Assembly: GCF_014647795.1 (NCBI RefSeq)
Contig: NZ_BMPW01000001.1
Span: forward strand, 124,001-188,000
Origin: Actinoplanes campanulatus
GTDB lineage: Bacteria > Actinomycetota > Actinomycetes > Mycobacteriales > Micromonosporaceae
Length of the DNA: 64,000 nt
Direction of reading: 5' to 3'
Shown: piece by piece, positions 44,261-52,869 of the stretch
How the letters are laid out: each line of letters opens with the position of its first letter
How positions within the stretch are numbered: position 1 is the stretch's first letter
Made by a program: the position numbers and the translations under genes
The notes under the pieces: generated by a model
Database searches by the model: none
What the model was told of the DNA's origin: nothing
What the model saw: only the letters and a program-made list of their open reading frames with translations

Positions 44261-46299
44261 GTGAACACTCCCAGAGGCAGGCGGGCGCGGACATGAGTGC
44301 CGCGGTCGCCGGGGCACTCTATCCGGCAGTCGCCGCCCAGCTCAGCGGCGCGTTCCCGGAGCGAGACGAGACCGACGCCGCTCGGCGTGCCGGCCGGGAT
44401 GCCGACGCCGTCGTCGGTGATCTCGACGGTCAGGTCGCCGCCGGCCACGTCCAGCCGGACCAGGCAGGAGGCGGCCGAGGCGTGCCGGGCCACATTGGCC
44501 AGTGCCTCCGAGGCGATCCGGTACGCCGCCACCTCCACCGCCGCGGGCAACTGCTCGAGCTCGTCGCCGCCCTCGACCGTCACGGTGAGACCGGGCGCCC
44601 GCAGCCGGGCCGCCTGCTGCCGGACCGCGCCGAGCAGGCCCACGTCGTCGAGCGCGGGCGGCCGCAGATCGTGGACCAGCCGCCGTACGTCGGCGACCGC
44701 CGCCGTGGCATCCTCCCGCGCCTGTCTCAGCAGCCGGTCGGCCTCCTCGGGCCGGCGGGCGGCAAGGTTGCGGGCGGTGTCGATGCGCAGCGCCACCCCG
44801 CCCAGCGTGGGGCCGAGCCCGTCGTGCAGGTCACGGCGCAGCCGGCGGCGCTCCTCCTCACGGGCCGCGACGATCAGTTCCCGGCCGCGCTGCAACTCGC
44901 CGACCAGGTGGGCGTTGCGGGCGGCGACCGCGGCCTGCCGGACCATGTCGGCGAGCAGCCGTTCGTCGCGCTGGGACAGCGACACCCGGGGCCCGGCGGC
45001 GGGCAGGATCACCCGGCCCACGGTCTCCCCCCGGTACGTGATCGGCAGGGTGGTGGTGCGCCCGGCCGGCACGCCCTCGGTGGCCACCACCTTCTCGCCG
45101 CCGGGCCGGTCCACCTCGACGATCACGTACGGCGACCGGAACGCCTCGGCCACCGCCCGCGCCACGGCGAGCAGCTCGTCCTCCGGCGACGTGGACCGTT
45201 CCAGTTGTTCGGCGAGCCCCGCCACCACCCGGTACGGGTCGTCGCGCCGCCCCAGGACGAGCCGCCGCACGAGCAGCCACAGCCGGTGCCGCAACGGCCC
45301 GTACCCGGCGGTGACCAGCAGGACCGCGACCACCGCGGCGTCGCGTTCCGGCAGGCTCTGCCCGAGGAACAGCCCGGTGGCGCCGAGCACGCACGCGTCC
45401 ACGGCCAGGACGGTGGCGGCCATCGCGGCGTACAGGACGGTGCCGCCGAGCAGCCGGTCGACGTCGAGCAGGGTGGGCCGGGCGATCGCCACCACGACCG
45501 CCGCGCCGGTCAGGCCGACCGCCGGGGCCAGCGCCACCGACGACAACTCGGGCACCACCAGGACGGAGACGACCACCAGCAGGTCGATGATCGCGGCCCA
45601 GAGCAGCCAGCGCATCCGCAGCCGGTCGTAGCCGTCCGCCTGCCGGAACCGCCGTACCACCACCGCGACCGGCACGATCATGCCGAGCGGGATGGCCAGG
45701 AACGACACCTGGAAGATCGCCACCCACCAGCCGTCCGGCAGCGGGATCGAGGTGGGGTCGAGGTTCAGCCCGGCGAACTCGGCCGGCATCGGCTCCCCGG
45801 CCCGCTGCTGAGCCGCGCCGGCCGGGATGACCAGGGAGAGCAGCGGCATCAGGCAGGACGCGGTGAGGCTCAGATAGGCGGCGATCCGCCACCGGCCGCC
45901 GGGCAGCCGCCCGGCCGGATAGATCAGCAGCAGCAGCGGCAGCCAGACCAGCAGGGCGGCTCCGAGCCGCTGGTAGATCCAGAACGCGGCGGCGGCGCCG
46001 GGCAGGTCGTTCCAGGTGGCGTAGGCCAGCCAGGTGCCGGCCGCCGCGTCCAGGCACCAGTGGATCCCGGAGAGACAGAGCAGCCAGGCGATCGGGTGCC
46101 GGGGCAGGCGGCGCAGCAGCAGTGCGCCGGGCACGGCCAGGCCCAGGCCGGCGATCCCGGCGGTCCACGCCACCTCGGTGACGATCCGCTCCCGGTGCGC
46201 CGACGGCACCTGGAGATCCAGCAGCGAGGCCACGATCAGGGACCCGGCCGACACGGCGACCACCGCCACGGCCGCGGGCGTTGCCTTCTTCACCGGCAC
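44257..46299 (-). CDS. NarL-type sensor histidine kinase with multi-pass membrane and GAF-like domain
   Basis: The 680-residue kinase has about ten membrane helices in its N-terminal half (residues 5-330). A GAF-like domain (about 340-450) follows, then a HisKA_3 dimerisation domain with His492 in RRDLHDGLGP and a GHKL ATPase (RIASEALANVARHA, TDDGVGIPAGTPSGVGL). The large membrane part probably senses a membrane or envelope signal. The GTG at 46299 is taken as start, because the preceding 57 codons of open frame overlap promoter-like palindromes. It forms an operon with the response regulator downstream and diverges from a membrane protein gene. Confidence 0.9.
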   Translation of the reverse strand: MPVKKATPAAVAVVAVSAGSLIVASLLDLQVPSAHRERIVTEVAWTAGIAGLGLAVPGALLLRRLPRHPIAWLLCLSGIHWCLDAAAGTWLAYATWNDLPGAAAAFWIYQRLGAALLVWLPLLLLIYPAGRLPGGRWRIAAYLSLTASCLMPLLSLVIPAGAAQQRAGEPMPAEFAGLNLDPTSIPLPDGWWVAIFQVSFLAIPLGMIVPVAVVVRRFRQADGYDRLRMRWLLWAAIIDLLVVVSVLVVPELSSVALAPAVGLTGAAVVVAIARPTLLDVDRLLGGTVLYAAMAATVLAVDACVLGATGLFLGQSLPERDAAVVAVLLVTAGYGPLRHRLWLLVRRLVLGRRDDPYRVVAGLAEQLERSTSPEDELLAVARAVAEAFRSPYVIVEVDRPGGEKVVATEGVPAGRTTTLPITYRGETVGRVILPAAGPRVSLSQRDERLLADMVRQAAVAARNAHLVGELQRGRELIVAAREEERRRLRRDLHDGLGPTLGGVALRIDTARNLAARRPEEADRLLRQAREDATAAVADVRRLVHDLRPPALDDVGLLGAVRQQAARLRAPGLTVTVEGGDELEQLPAAVEVAAYRIASEALANVARHASAASCLVRLDVAGGDLTVEITDDGVGIPAGTPSGVGLVSLRERAAELGGDCRIECPGDRGTHVRARLPLGVFT

Positions 46300-46337
46300 A
46301 TGGTGACAGCCCGGGTGTCCCGCGGTCGCTGGGCGGA

Positions 46338-46358
46338 TGTCCCGGATGACCCGGGACA
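46338..46358. promoter_or_regulatory. 21-bp palindrome in the divergent promoter
   Basis: TGTCCCGG (46338-46345) and CCGGGACA (46351-46358) with a 5-base centre lie between the kinase operon and the membrane protein gene. It is a likely site for the NarL-type regulator or for another dimeric regulator. Confidence 0.5.
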
Positions 46359-46397
46359 CCTCGCGGGACGGCGCCGGTGACGCGGAGCCCTGCCGGC

Positions 46398-46413
46398 CCG
46401 GGACGCGTCCCGG
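46398..46413. promoter_or_regulatory. perfect 16-bp palindrome in the divergent promoter
   Basis: CCGGGACGCGTCCCGG shares the CGGGAC half-site with the palindrome at 46338-46358. It ends 45 bases before the membrane protein ATG. Confidence 0.5.
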
Positions 46414-46458
46414 AGAGTGTTCTCCCCGTCGACGACGGACATCGAGAACGGAAACTCC

Positions 46459-47088
46459 ATGACGGTTCACATCACCCCCGCCCCGGCCCGCACCGACGAG
46501 CCGGGCGCCGCCTCGATCAGCGTCCGGGCGGTACGCCGTACCGGCTGGGCGCTCGCGGTCGGCGCCACCATCTGGTCGGGCACCTACTTCGCCTTCGATC
46601 CACAGTCAGGCGACCCGGACGTGGTCACGATGGTGGACCTGTTCGCCGTACCCGCTCAGCTCGCCCTCCTGGCTCTGGTCGTGGTGCAGCTGCGGACCGG
46701 CGCCACCGGGGTCGGCAAGGTCGCCCGCGGCATGCTGCGCGCCGAGATGGTGCTGCTCACCCTGGCGACCGTGTGGAGCGTGCTGCACGGCGCGGTCCCC
46801 GCGTTCCGGGACGACCTGTGGCTGGCGATCCTCGACGTGTTCTGGCCGCTGTCCATGCTCGGCATGCTCGTCATCGGCGTGAAGATCGCCGTCGCCGGCC
46901 GCTGGAAGGGCCTGGCCCGCTGGTGGCCGCTCGGCGCCGAGAGCTGGGTGTTCATCACCCTCCCGGCGATGGGGATCTTCGGCGTGACGGTCGGCCGCTT
47001 CGTCGGCGCCACGCACCTCCTGATCGGCTACGCCACCCTCGGCGTCCTGCTCGCGCTGCGCCCGCACCTCACCGGCGCCCGCGACTGA
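46459..47088 (+). CDS. integral membrane protein divergent from a two-component system
   Basis: The 209-residue product has about five membrane helices (from RTGWALAVGATIWSGTYFAF onward, the last with HLLIGYATLGVLLAL). I recognise no named family. A Pro/Ala-rich cytoplasmic N terminus of 35 residues precedes the first helix. Its position opposite a NarL-type system and behind two shared palindromes suggests that it is that system's target. The ATG at 46459 is chosen; the frame from 46417 crosses the palindrome region. Confidence 0.7.
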   Translation: MTVHITPAPARTDEPGAASISVRAVRRTGWALAVGATIWSGTYFAFDPQSGDPDVVTMVDLFAVPAQLALLALVVVQLRTGATGVGKVARGMLRAEMVLLTLATVWSVLHGAVPAFRDDLWLAILDVFWPLSMLGMLVIGVKIAVAGRWKGLARWWPLGAESWVFITLPAMGIFGVTVGRFVGATHLLIGYATLGVLLALRPHLTGARD

Positions 47089-47622
47089 TCAACCCCATCG
47101 GTGGTCGCCCTCCCGCGCGGAGGTCGGCCGCCTCTGTGCGTGGGGCGCGCTTTCCAGGAGCGCCGGCGTCATCTCCAACCCATTCCCGGTACGGGCTACG
47201 CGAACCCGCCGTAGTAGACCCGCGAGCCACTGCCGGGTCCAGGCCGTGCCGCGCCCGCCGGGCGTGAGGGCGGGGGCGGGCTCGCGGACGCCACGGCCAC
47301 CGGGCCGTCACGCGGCCCCGGGCAGGTGCGCTCTGCCCGCCCCGACGGCCGGGCCCGGGTGGGCCCGGCGGCCGCACACGAAACAGCGTTCGCGTGCGGC
47401 GACTGACGCTACGACGCGGGTGCGGGTGCACACGGGGGGCGCTGTGTGCGGCCAGTGGGGTGTCGGTGAGAGTGAGTGGGCAGCTCCGCCCGGCGGGCGC
47501 GGCACCGGGCGGGGCCCGGCGGCAGATCGCGGGTCTGGTACGGCGGGTTCGGGTAGCCCGTACCGGAAATGGTCTTTCTTGGATGCGGTGTGCCGGCGGC
47601 GGATGGGGGAAGACTGAGTGGC
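47089..47622. other. intergenic region with MITE-like inverted repeat
   Basis: These 534 bases carry no supported gene. They are largely occupied by an element of about 393 bp with 85-bp inverted ends (47180-47572). Confidence 0.65.
47180..47572. mobile_element. MITE-like element with about 85-bp terminal inverted repeats
   Basis: Bases 47180-47264 and the reverse complement of 47488-47572 match over about 85 bp with roughly ten differences and one indel. Shared words include CCGGTACGGGCTAC, CGAACCCGCCGTA, AGACCCGCGA and GTGCCGCGCCCGCCGGGCG. The interior (47265-47487) has its own small palindrome (CGCAC-CGAA around 47380) and no transposase. No clear target-site duplication is visible, so insertion is inferred only from the repeat structure. 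Confidence 0.6.
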
Positions 47623-48603
47623 ATGGCCTATGTCGAATCGGGTGAGTTCACCCGGGACCAGCGGTACATCGCCACCCGGATCACCGCGGACGGGCGCGAC
47701 GGTTTTCCGGTGGAGGCGGGGCGGTACCGGCTCGTGGTGAGCCGGGCGTGCCCGTGGGCGAACCGGGCGATCATCGTGCGCCGGCTGCTCGGGCTGGAGG
47801 ACGCGCTGTCGATGGGGGTCTGCGGGCCGACGCACGACGAACGTAGCTGGACGTTCGACCTGGATCCGGGCGGGCGGGATCCGGTTCTCGGGATCGAGCG
47901 GCTGCAGGAGGCGTTCTTCGAGCGGTACCCGGACTACGACAAGGGCATCACCGTTCCGGCGATCGTGGACGTGCCGACCGGCGCGGTGGTCACCAACGAC
48001 TTCGCGCGGATCACCGTCGACCTGTCGCTGGAGTGGACGGCGTTCCATCGCGAGGGCGCGCCGGATCTCTACCCGTCGTCGCTGCGGGACGAGATCGACG
48101 AGGTGAACGAGGTCGTCTACGCGGACGTGAACAACGGCGTCTACCGGGCCGGGTTCGCGGGATCGCAGGAGGCCTACGAGGAGGCCTACGACCGGCTGTT
48201 CCGGCGGCTCGACCGGCTGTCCGAGCGGCTCGGGTCCCGGCGTTACCTGGTCGGGGACACGATCACCGAGGCGGATGTCCGGTTGTTCACCACGCTGGCC
48301 CGGTTCGACGCGGTCTATCACGGCCATTTCAAGTGCAACCGGCACAAGCTGACCGAGATGCCGGTGCTGTGGGCCTACGCGCGTGACCTGTTCCAGACGC
48401 CGGGGTTCGGCGACACCATCGACTTCACTCACATCAAACGGCACTACTACGAGGTGCACCGGGACATCAACCCGGCCGGCATCGTGCCGGCCGGGCCGGA
48501 CCTCTCCGGGTGGCTCACCCCGCACGGGCGCGAGGCGCTGGGCGGACGGCCCTTCGGGGACGGGACGCCGCCCGCCTCAGAGCCCGTGCAGCAGTTCGCG
48601 TAG
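47623..48603 (+). CDS. glutathione S-transferase-like hydroquinone reductase (ECM4/YqjG family)
   Basis: The 326-residue protein has the omega/Xi-class GST layout. The catalytic CPW motif (Cys43, SRACPWANRA) lies in the thioredoxin-like domain, and the helical domain has RYLVGDTITEADVRLFTTLARFD, then YHGHFKCNRHKLTEMPVLWAYARDL cut into the typical motifs. Family members reduce S-glutathionyl hydroquinones; actinobacteria lack glutathione, so mycothiol conjugates are the likely substrate. The ATG at 47623 begins the conserved part (MAYVESGEFTRD). Its 3' end overlaps the MarR gene by 27 bases. Confidence 0.9.
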   Translation: MAYVESGEFTRDQRYIATRITADGRDGFPVEAGRYRLVVSRACPWANRAIIVRRLLGLEDALSMGVCGPTHDERSWTFDLDPGGRDPVLGIERLQEAFFERYPDYDKGITVPAIVDVPTGAVVTNDFARITVDLSLEWTAFHREGAPDLYPSSLRDEIDEVNEVVYADVNNGVYRAGFAGSQEAYEEAYDRLFRRLDRLSERLGSRRYLVGDTITEADVRLFTTLARFDAVYHGHFKCNRHKLTEMPVLWAYARDLFQTPGFGDTIDFTHIKRHYYEVHRDINPAGIVPAGPDLSGWLTPHGREALGGRPFGDGTPPASEPVQQFA

Positions 48604-49068
48604 CAGGGCGCTGAGCTGCGCGCTCTTCTCCGGCGGCAGATGGGCGAGGAGCCGCTGCTGCTCGGCCAGGCCGGCGGTGACCGCCTCGTCGGCGAGGGCG
48701 CGGCCGCGCTCGGTGAGGCGGACCAGGATGGCCCGGCGGTCGTTCGGGTCCGGCGAGCGGGTGACCAGGCCGGCCTTCTCCAGGCGGTCGAGCCGGGCCG
48801 TGGTGCCGCCGGTGCTGAGCATCATCGACGCGGCCAGGGCGCCCGGCGACAGCTGGAACGGCTCGCCGGAGCGGCGCAGCGCGGCCAGCACGTCGAACTC
48901 GGGGCGGCCGATGCCGAAGCGGCCGTAGGCGCGCTCGGTGACGTCGCCGGCGAGTTTGCCGAGGCGGAAGATCCGGCCGAAGACGCCCATGGCGGCGGTG
49001 TCCAGATCGGGGCGCTCGCGGGCCCACTGTCCGAGGATGCGGTCGATGTCGTCGGTCACGTTCCCCAT
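48577..49068 (-). CDS. MarR-family transcriptional regulator
   Basis: The 163-residue repressor has the winged-helix MarR fold: FDVLAALRRSGEPFQLSPGALA, MMLSTGGTTARLDRLEKAGLV with the recognition helix, and the wing RSPDPNDRRAILVRLTERG. Such regulators bind small phenolic or oxidant ligands and repress nearby export or detoxification genes. It diverges from an EamA-type exporter and converges on the GST gene, both plausible targets. The start at 49068 is preferred; longer frames cross the operator. A matching palindrome lies at 49099-49116. Confidence 0.93.
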   Translation of the reverse strand: MGNVTDDIDRILGQWARERPDLDTAAMGVFGRIFRLGKLAGDVTERAYGRFGIGRPEFDVLAALRRSGEPFQLSPGALAASMMLSTGGTTARLDRLEKAGLVTRSPDPNDRRAILVRLTERGRALADEAVTAGLAEQQRLLAHLPPEKSAQLSALLRELLHGL

Positions 49069-49098
49069 TCTCTTGATGACAAGCTTCTCGACAAAGTT

Positions 49099-49128
49099 TA
49101 TCTTTACGTCGAGATACTTTACGTCGAG
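49099..49128. promoter_or_regulatory. MarR-type operator with repeated half-site
   Basis: TATCTTTACGTCGAGATA (49099-49116) is a quasi-palindrome with 14 of 18 symmetric positions, close to the TATCTTGACGTCAAGATA type bound by many actinobacterial MarR proteins. CTTTACGTCGAG recurs at 49102-49113 and 49117-49128, 15 bp apart. TCTCGAC (49086-49092) is inverted against GTCGAGA (49108-49114). Confidence 0.65.
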
Positions 49129-49141
49129 GGAGATGGTGGCG

Positions 49142-50146
49142 ATGCGGCGGGCCCTGCTGCTCACGGCGGTCACACCCCTGGTGTGGGGGACCACCTATGC
49201 GGTCACCACCGAGTTCCTGCCGCCCGACCGGCCACTGCTCGCCGGGCTCCTGCGGGCACTGCCGGCCGGGCTGGTGCTGCTCGCGCTCACCCGGCGACTC
49301 CCCCGCGGCGCCTGGTGGTGGAAGTCGGCGGTGCTCGGCGCGCTCAACGTCGGGATCTTCTTCGCGTTGCTGTTCGTCACGGCGTACCGGCTGCCCGGCG
49401 GCATGGCGGCCGTCCTCGGCGCGGTGCAGCCGCTGCTCGTCGCCGGGCTGAGCGTGCTGCTGCTGCGGGAGCGGGTGGCGCTGCGCACCGTGCTGGCGGC
49501 CCTGATCGGCGCGGTGGGCGTGGCGTTCGCCGTGCTGACCGCCGCGGCCCGGCTCGACCCGGTCGGCGTCGCCGCCGGGCTGGCCGGCGCCGCATCGATG
49601 GCGCTCGGCCTCATCCTCACCAAACGGTGGGGCCGGCCCTCGGTGTCGCTGCTCACCGCCACCGGCTGGCAGCTCACCGCGGGCGGCCTGCTCCTGCTGC
49701 CGGTCGCCCTCCTGGTGGAGGGCCCACCACCCGCACTCACGGCGCCCAACCTGCTGGGGTACGCGTACCTGTCACTGGTCGGGACGGCCCTGGCCTACAC
49801 GATCTGGTTCGCCGGCGTGGAGCGCCTTCCCGCCGCCCAGGTCTCGCTGCTGAGCCTGCTCTCCCCGGTGATGGCCACGGCGGTCGGCTGGGCGGCGCTC
49901 GGCCAGACCCTCACACCGGTGCAGCTGACCGGCATGACACTCGCCTTCGGCGCCGTGGTCTGGGGCCAGTCAGCGCATCCGGTGGGCCGCCGGCGGGGGC
50001 GGAAAACGTCGTACCCGGGGCCTAGGGTCGGGGCGTGCCCGTTGAACAACGATGGTCCACCGCTCAGGTCGAGGCGCTCGCGCCCGACCCCGCATCGCTG
50101 CGCAACGCACGCGGCGTCACCGGCCAGTTCACCACCACCGGGCTGA
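49142..50146 (+). CDS. EamA-family (DMT superfamily) transporter
   Basis: The 334-residue protein has ten predicted membrane helices in two EamA repeats (ALLLTAVTPLVWGTTYAV and, in the second half, NLLGYAYLSLVGTALAYTIWF, where AYTIWFAGV is characteristic). These are drug/metabolite exporters of diverse substrates. The ATG at 49142 is 9 bases after GAGGGAG; an ATG at 49133 would touch that site. The C-terminal 40 or so residues overlap the SWIM gene start in another frame (112 bases) and look like a read-through tail. The divergent MarR gene is the likely regulator. Confidence 0.88.
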   Translation: MRRALLLTAVTPLVWGTTYAVTTEFLPPDRPLLAGLLRALPAGLVLLALTRRLPRGAWWWKSAVLGALNVGIFFALLFVTAYRLPGGMAAVLGAVQPLLVAGLSVLLLRERVALRTVLAALIGAVGVAFAVLTAAARLDPVGVAAGLAGAASMALGLILTKRWGRPSVSLLTATGWQLTAGGLLLLPVALLVEGPPPALTAPNLLGYAYLSLVGTALAYTIWFAGVERLPAAQVSLLSLLSPVMATAVGWAALGQTLTPVQLTGMTLAFGAVVWGQSAHPVGRRRGRKTSYPGPRVGACPLNNDGPPLRSRRSRPTPHRCATHAASPASSPPPG

Positions 50147-52869
50147 TCGGCGACGTCCTCTGGGGAGTGTGCCGCGGCTATCAGGTGGCGGCCGATCTGT
50201 CCGGGCCGGCGTTCAAGTGCTCCTGCCCGAGCCGCAAGATCCCCTGCAAACACGTGCTGGGGCTGCTGCTGCACTGGTCCTCGTCCGGCGCCGGTTCCGC
50301 CGCCGGCGCGGCTCCCGAGTTCGTCACCCGGTGGGTGGCGGCGCGGGCCGCGCGGACGTCGCGGTCCCCCGCCGCGGCGCCCGATCCGGTCGCCGCCGCC
50401 AAACGGGCGCAGGGCCGCGCCGACCGGGTCGCCGGCGGCATGACCGAGCTGCGCCGATGGCTCGACGACCAGGTCGAGCAGGGTCTGGCCACGGCCGGGC
50501 GGTCCGGGCCTGCGGCGTTCGAGGCGATGGCCGCCCGCCTGGTCGACGCGCAGGCACCCGGCGCGGCCGGGGCGGTGCGCCGGCTCGGCGGCATCGCCGG
50601 CATCGGCCCGCAGTGGGCCGACCGGTTGCTCGGCGAGCTGGCGCTGCTGCGCCTGCTGGTCTCCGGGCACGCCCACCTCGACACCCTCGACCCGGGGCTC
50701 GCGGCCACCGTCCGCTCCCGGATCGGGTTCCCGACGTCGGCCGAGGAGGTGCTGGCCGGGCCCCGGGTCACCGACCGCTGGCAGGTCCTCGGCCAGGTCG
50801 AGGTCGACGACGGCGCGCTGACCAGCCGGCGGACGTGGCTGCACGGTTCCGGCAGCGACCGGTTCGCGCTGGTGCTGTCGTTCGCGGCGCCCGGCCAGCC
50901 GCTGCCGGCCGACCTCGTCCCGGGCACCGCGTTCCGCGGCGACCTCTGCTTCTACCCGGGCTCCGTGCCACTGCGCGCGCTCGTCGCCGAGCGCACCTCC
51001 GCGGCCGAGCCGTTCGGCGCACCGGACGGCGCCGGGCCGATCCGGGCGGCTCTCTCCCGCTGGTCGGCGCTCCTGGCCGCGGAGCCCTGGCGGTCCGACG
51101 CACCCGTGCTCCTGTCCGGTGTGCGCCCGTCCGGCGCCCACCTGGTCGACGCCGCGGGCGACGCGTTGCCGCTGGCCCCGGGCCATCGCGAGCCGTGGTG
51201 GCTGCTCGCCGCCGCGGGCGCCGCCCCGGCCACGGTGGCCGCGGAGTGGTCCCCGTCCGGATTGCGCCCCCTGGCCGCGTGGGCCGACGGTGCTTTCGTG
51301 CCCGCCGCCCCGCCGATCCCGGACCCGTCCGCCTCCCGTGATCCGGAGCTGCCTCCGGAGCTGCTGACGGCTGCCCTGGTCGGCACGGGCCGCCGCCCGT
51401 GGTCCGGCCACGCCGTCCAGGTCGGGCCGCTGAGCGCCGATCTCGGCTCGCCGGTCCCGGAGAGCCCGGCGGCCGCGCTGCTGGAGGCGGCGGCGGTGGC
51501 GCTGACCTGCCGGCGGGCCGGGTTGGCGCCGGAGAGCGGGCGGGCGCCGATGGCGGCCGCGCCGGCTGAGACGGTCGCGCCGCTGCCGGCGGCGGCGTCG
51601 GCGCGGCTGGCCCAGATCCTCGGTGGGGGCGCGCCCGGTGGTGGGCACAACGAGCAGGAGTTGCTCGCCCAATGGCTGGCGGCGGCCGCCGGGCGCGGCG
51701 GGGTCGCGCCGCCCGCGATCCTTCCGGCATTGCTGGAGGCCGGGCGGCGGAACATCTCGGTCCGGGCCGACCTCGCGAAGGTCGCCGGGCGGCGGGGCGC
51801 CTGGCTGGCCGGGCAGCGCGCCGACTGGCGCTGGCTGCTCAGCGAGGCCCCGGCCGCTCTGGCCGGAAACGGGGTGCGGAACGAGGTGGCCGGGGAGTGG
51901 GCCACCGCGGGTTCGGCCGAGCGGCTCGGTCACCTGGCCGCGCTTCGGCGGATCGACCCGGACCAGGCTCGTGCGCTGGTGGAGAGCACCTGGACGGAGG
52001 AGTCCTCGGAGAACCGGGCGCGGTTCATCGGCGCGTTCGGGCCGGGCCTGTCGCTGCGGGACGAGCCACTCCTGGAGCGGGCGCTCGACGACCGGCGTAA
52101 GGAGGTTCGGGAGGCCGCCCTCGAACTGCTGCGCAACCTGCCCGGAGCGGCGCTGGGCCGGCGGATGGCCGAGCGGGCGCACGCCGCGGTCCGGTTCGAC
52201 GGCGCCGGCCGGCTGAGCGTCGACCCGCCCGCCGAACTGGACCGGGACCTGCGCCGGGACGGGGTCGGCGCGGCCCCGGTCCGCGGTGTCGGCGCCGGGG
52301 CGTGGCTGCTCGAGGAGGTGGTGGCCGGCACCCCACTGGACACCTGGACCGGCCTCGGCCCGCGGGGCTGGCTCGACGCGGCCGGCGGCCACGACTGGGC
52401 GGCGCCGCTGCTGCACGGCTGGGCCAAGGCGGCGGTCGTGCAGCGTGACCCGCGGTGGGCGACCGCATTGCTGGGCGCTGACGCGGGCCGGCTGCGCGAG
52501 GCCGTCCGCTGGGATCTGCACCTGGTCCTGCCACCGGACCGGCTGGCCCGGCTCGCCGCCGACGCCCTGCGCGCCGAGGACGGCACCGCCCAACGGCTGC
52601 TGGCGCTGCATCCCGGGCCGTGGCCGGACGGGCTGTCGGTCGCCGTCCTGGAGACGGTGGAACACCGTGCCCGCGTCGACCGGCACACCTGGCAGCTGGG
52701 CGAGCTGTGCCGGGCGGCCGGCCTGGCCATGCCCCCGGAGTACTCCGACCTCACCGGCCGGCTGGCCGCACTGCTGGACCAGACCGTCGATCCGGCCCGG
52801 GTTCGCCCGGTGGCCGAGCTGGCCCGCACCCTCACCTTCCGACTCGAGATGTTCCAGGAGCTTTCGTGA
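50035..52869 (+). CDS. SWIM zinc finger protein fused to DUF5691
   Basis: The 944-residue product begins with a SWIM zinc finger (Cys62, Cys64, Cys71, His73 in FKCSCPSRKIPCKH), a fold that binds DNA or proteins. A middle part of unknown fold (about 100-430) follows, with LHGSGSDRFALVLSF and later GAHLVDAAGD. From about residue 442 (LLTAALVGTGRRPW) it matches DUF5691, which I recall as a separate gene next to SWIM genes in related operons. It starts at GTG 50035, and its TGA overlaps the GTG of the MoxR gene. It is the first gene of a four-gene system with AAA+, DUF5682 and VWA partners. Confidence 0.85.
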   Translation: MPVEQRWSTAQVEALAPDPASLRNARGVTGQFTTTGLIGDVLWGVCRGYQVAADLSGPAFKCSCPSRKIPCKHVLGLLLHWSSSGAGSAAGAAPEFVTRWVAARAARTSRSPAAAPDPVAAAKRAQGRADRVAGGMTELRRWLDDQVEQGLATAGRSGPAAFEAMAARLVDAQAPGAAGAVRRLGGIAGIGPQWADRLLGELALLRLLVSGHAHLDTLDPGLAATVRSRIGFPTSAEEVLAGPRVTDRWQVLGQVEVDDGALTSRRTWLHGSGSDRFALVLSFAAPGQPLPADLVPGTAFRGDLCFYPGSVPLRALVAERTSAAEPFGAPDGAGPIRAALSRWSALLAAEPWRSDAPVLLSGVRPSGAHLVDAAGDALPLAPGHREPWWLLAAAGAAPATVAAEWSPSGLRPLAAWADGAFVPAAPPIPDPSASRDPELPPELLTAALVGTGRRPWSGHAVQVGPLSADLGSPVPESPAAALLEAAAVALTCRRAGLAPESGRAPMAAAPAETVAPLPAAASARLAQILGGGAPGGGHNEQELLAQWLAAAAGRGGVAPPAILPALLEAGRRNISVRADLAKVAGRRGAWLAGQRADWRWLLSEAPAALAGNGVRNEVAGEWATAGSAERLGHLAALRRIDPDQARALVESTWTEESSENRARFIGAFGPGLSLRDEPLLERALDDRRKEVREAALELLRNLPGAALGRRMAERAHAAVRFDGAGRLSVDPPAELDRDLRRDGVGAAPVRGVGAGAWLLEEVVAGTPLDTWTGLGPRGWLDAAGGHDWAAPLLHGWAKAAVVQRDPRWATALLGADAGRLREAVRWDLHLVLPPDRLARLAADALRAEDGTAQRLLALHPGPWPDGLSVAVLETVEHRARVDRHTWQLGELCRAAGLAMPPEYSDLTGRLAALLDQTVDPARVRPVAELARTLTFRLEMFQELS

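Noticed and set aside
43385-44296. Plus-strand open frame starting near the orphan operators
   Set aside because: Most of it is antisense to the NarL-type regulator and shows no domain, so it is not accepted as the missing target gene.
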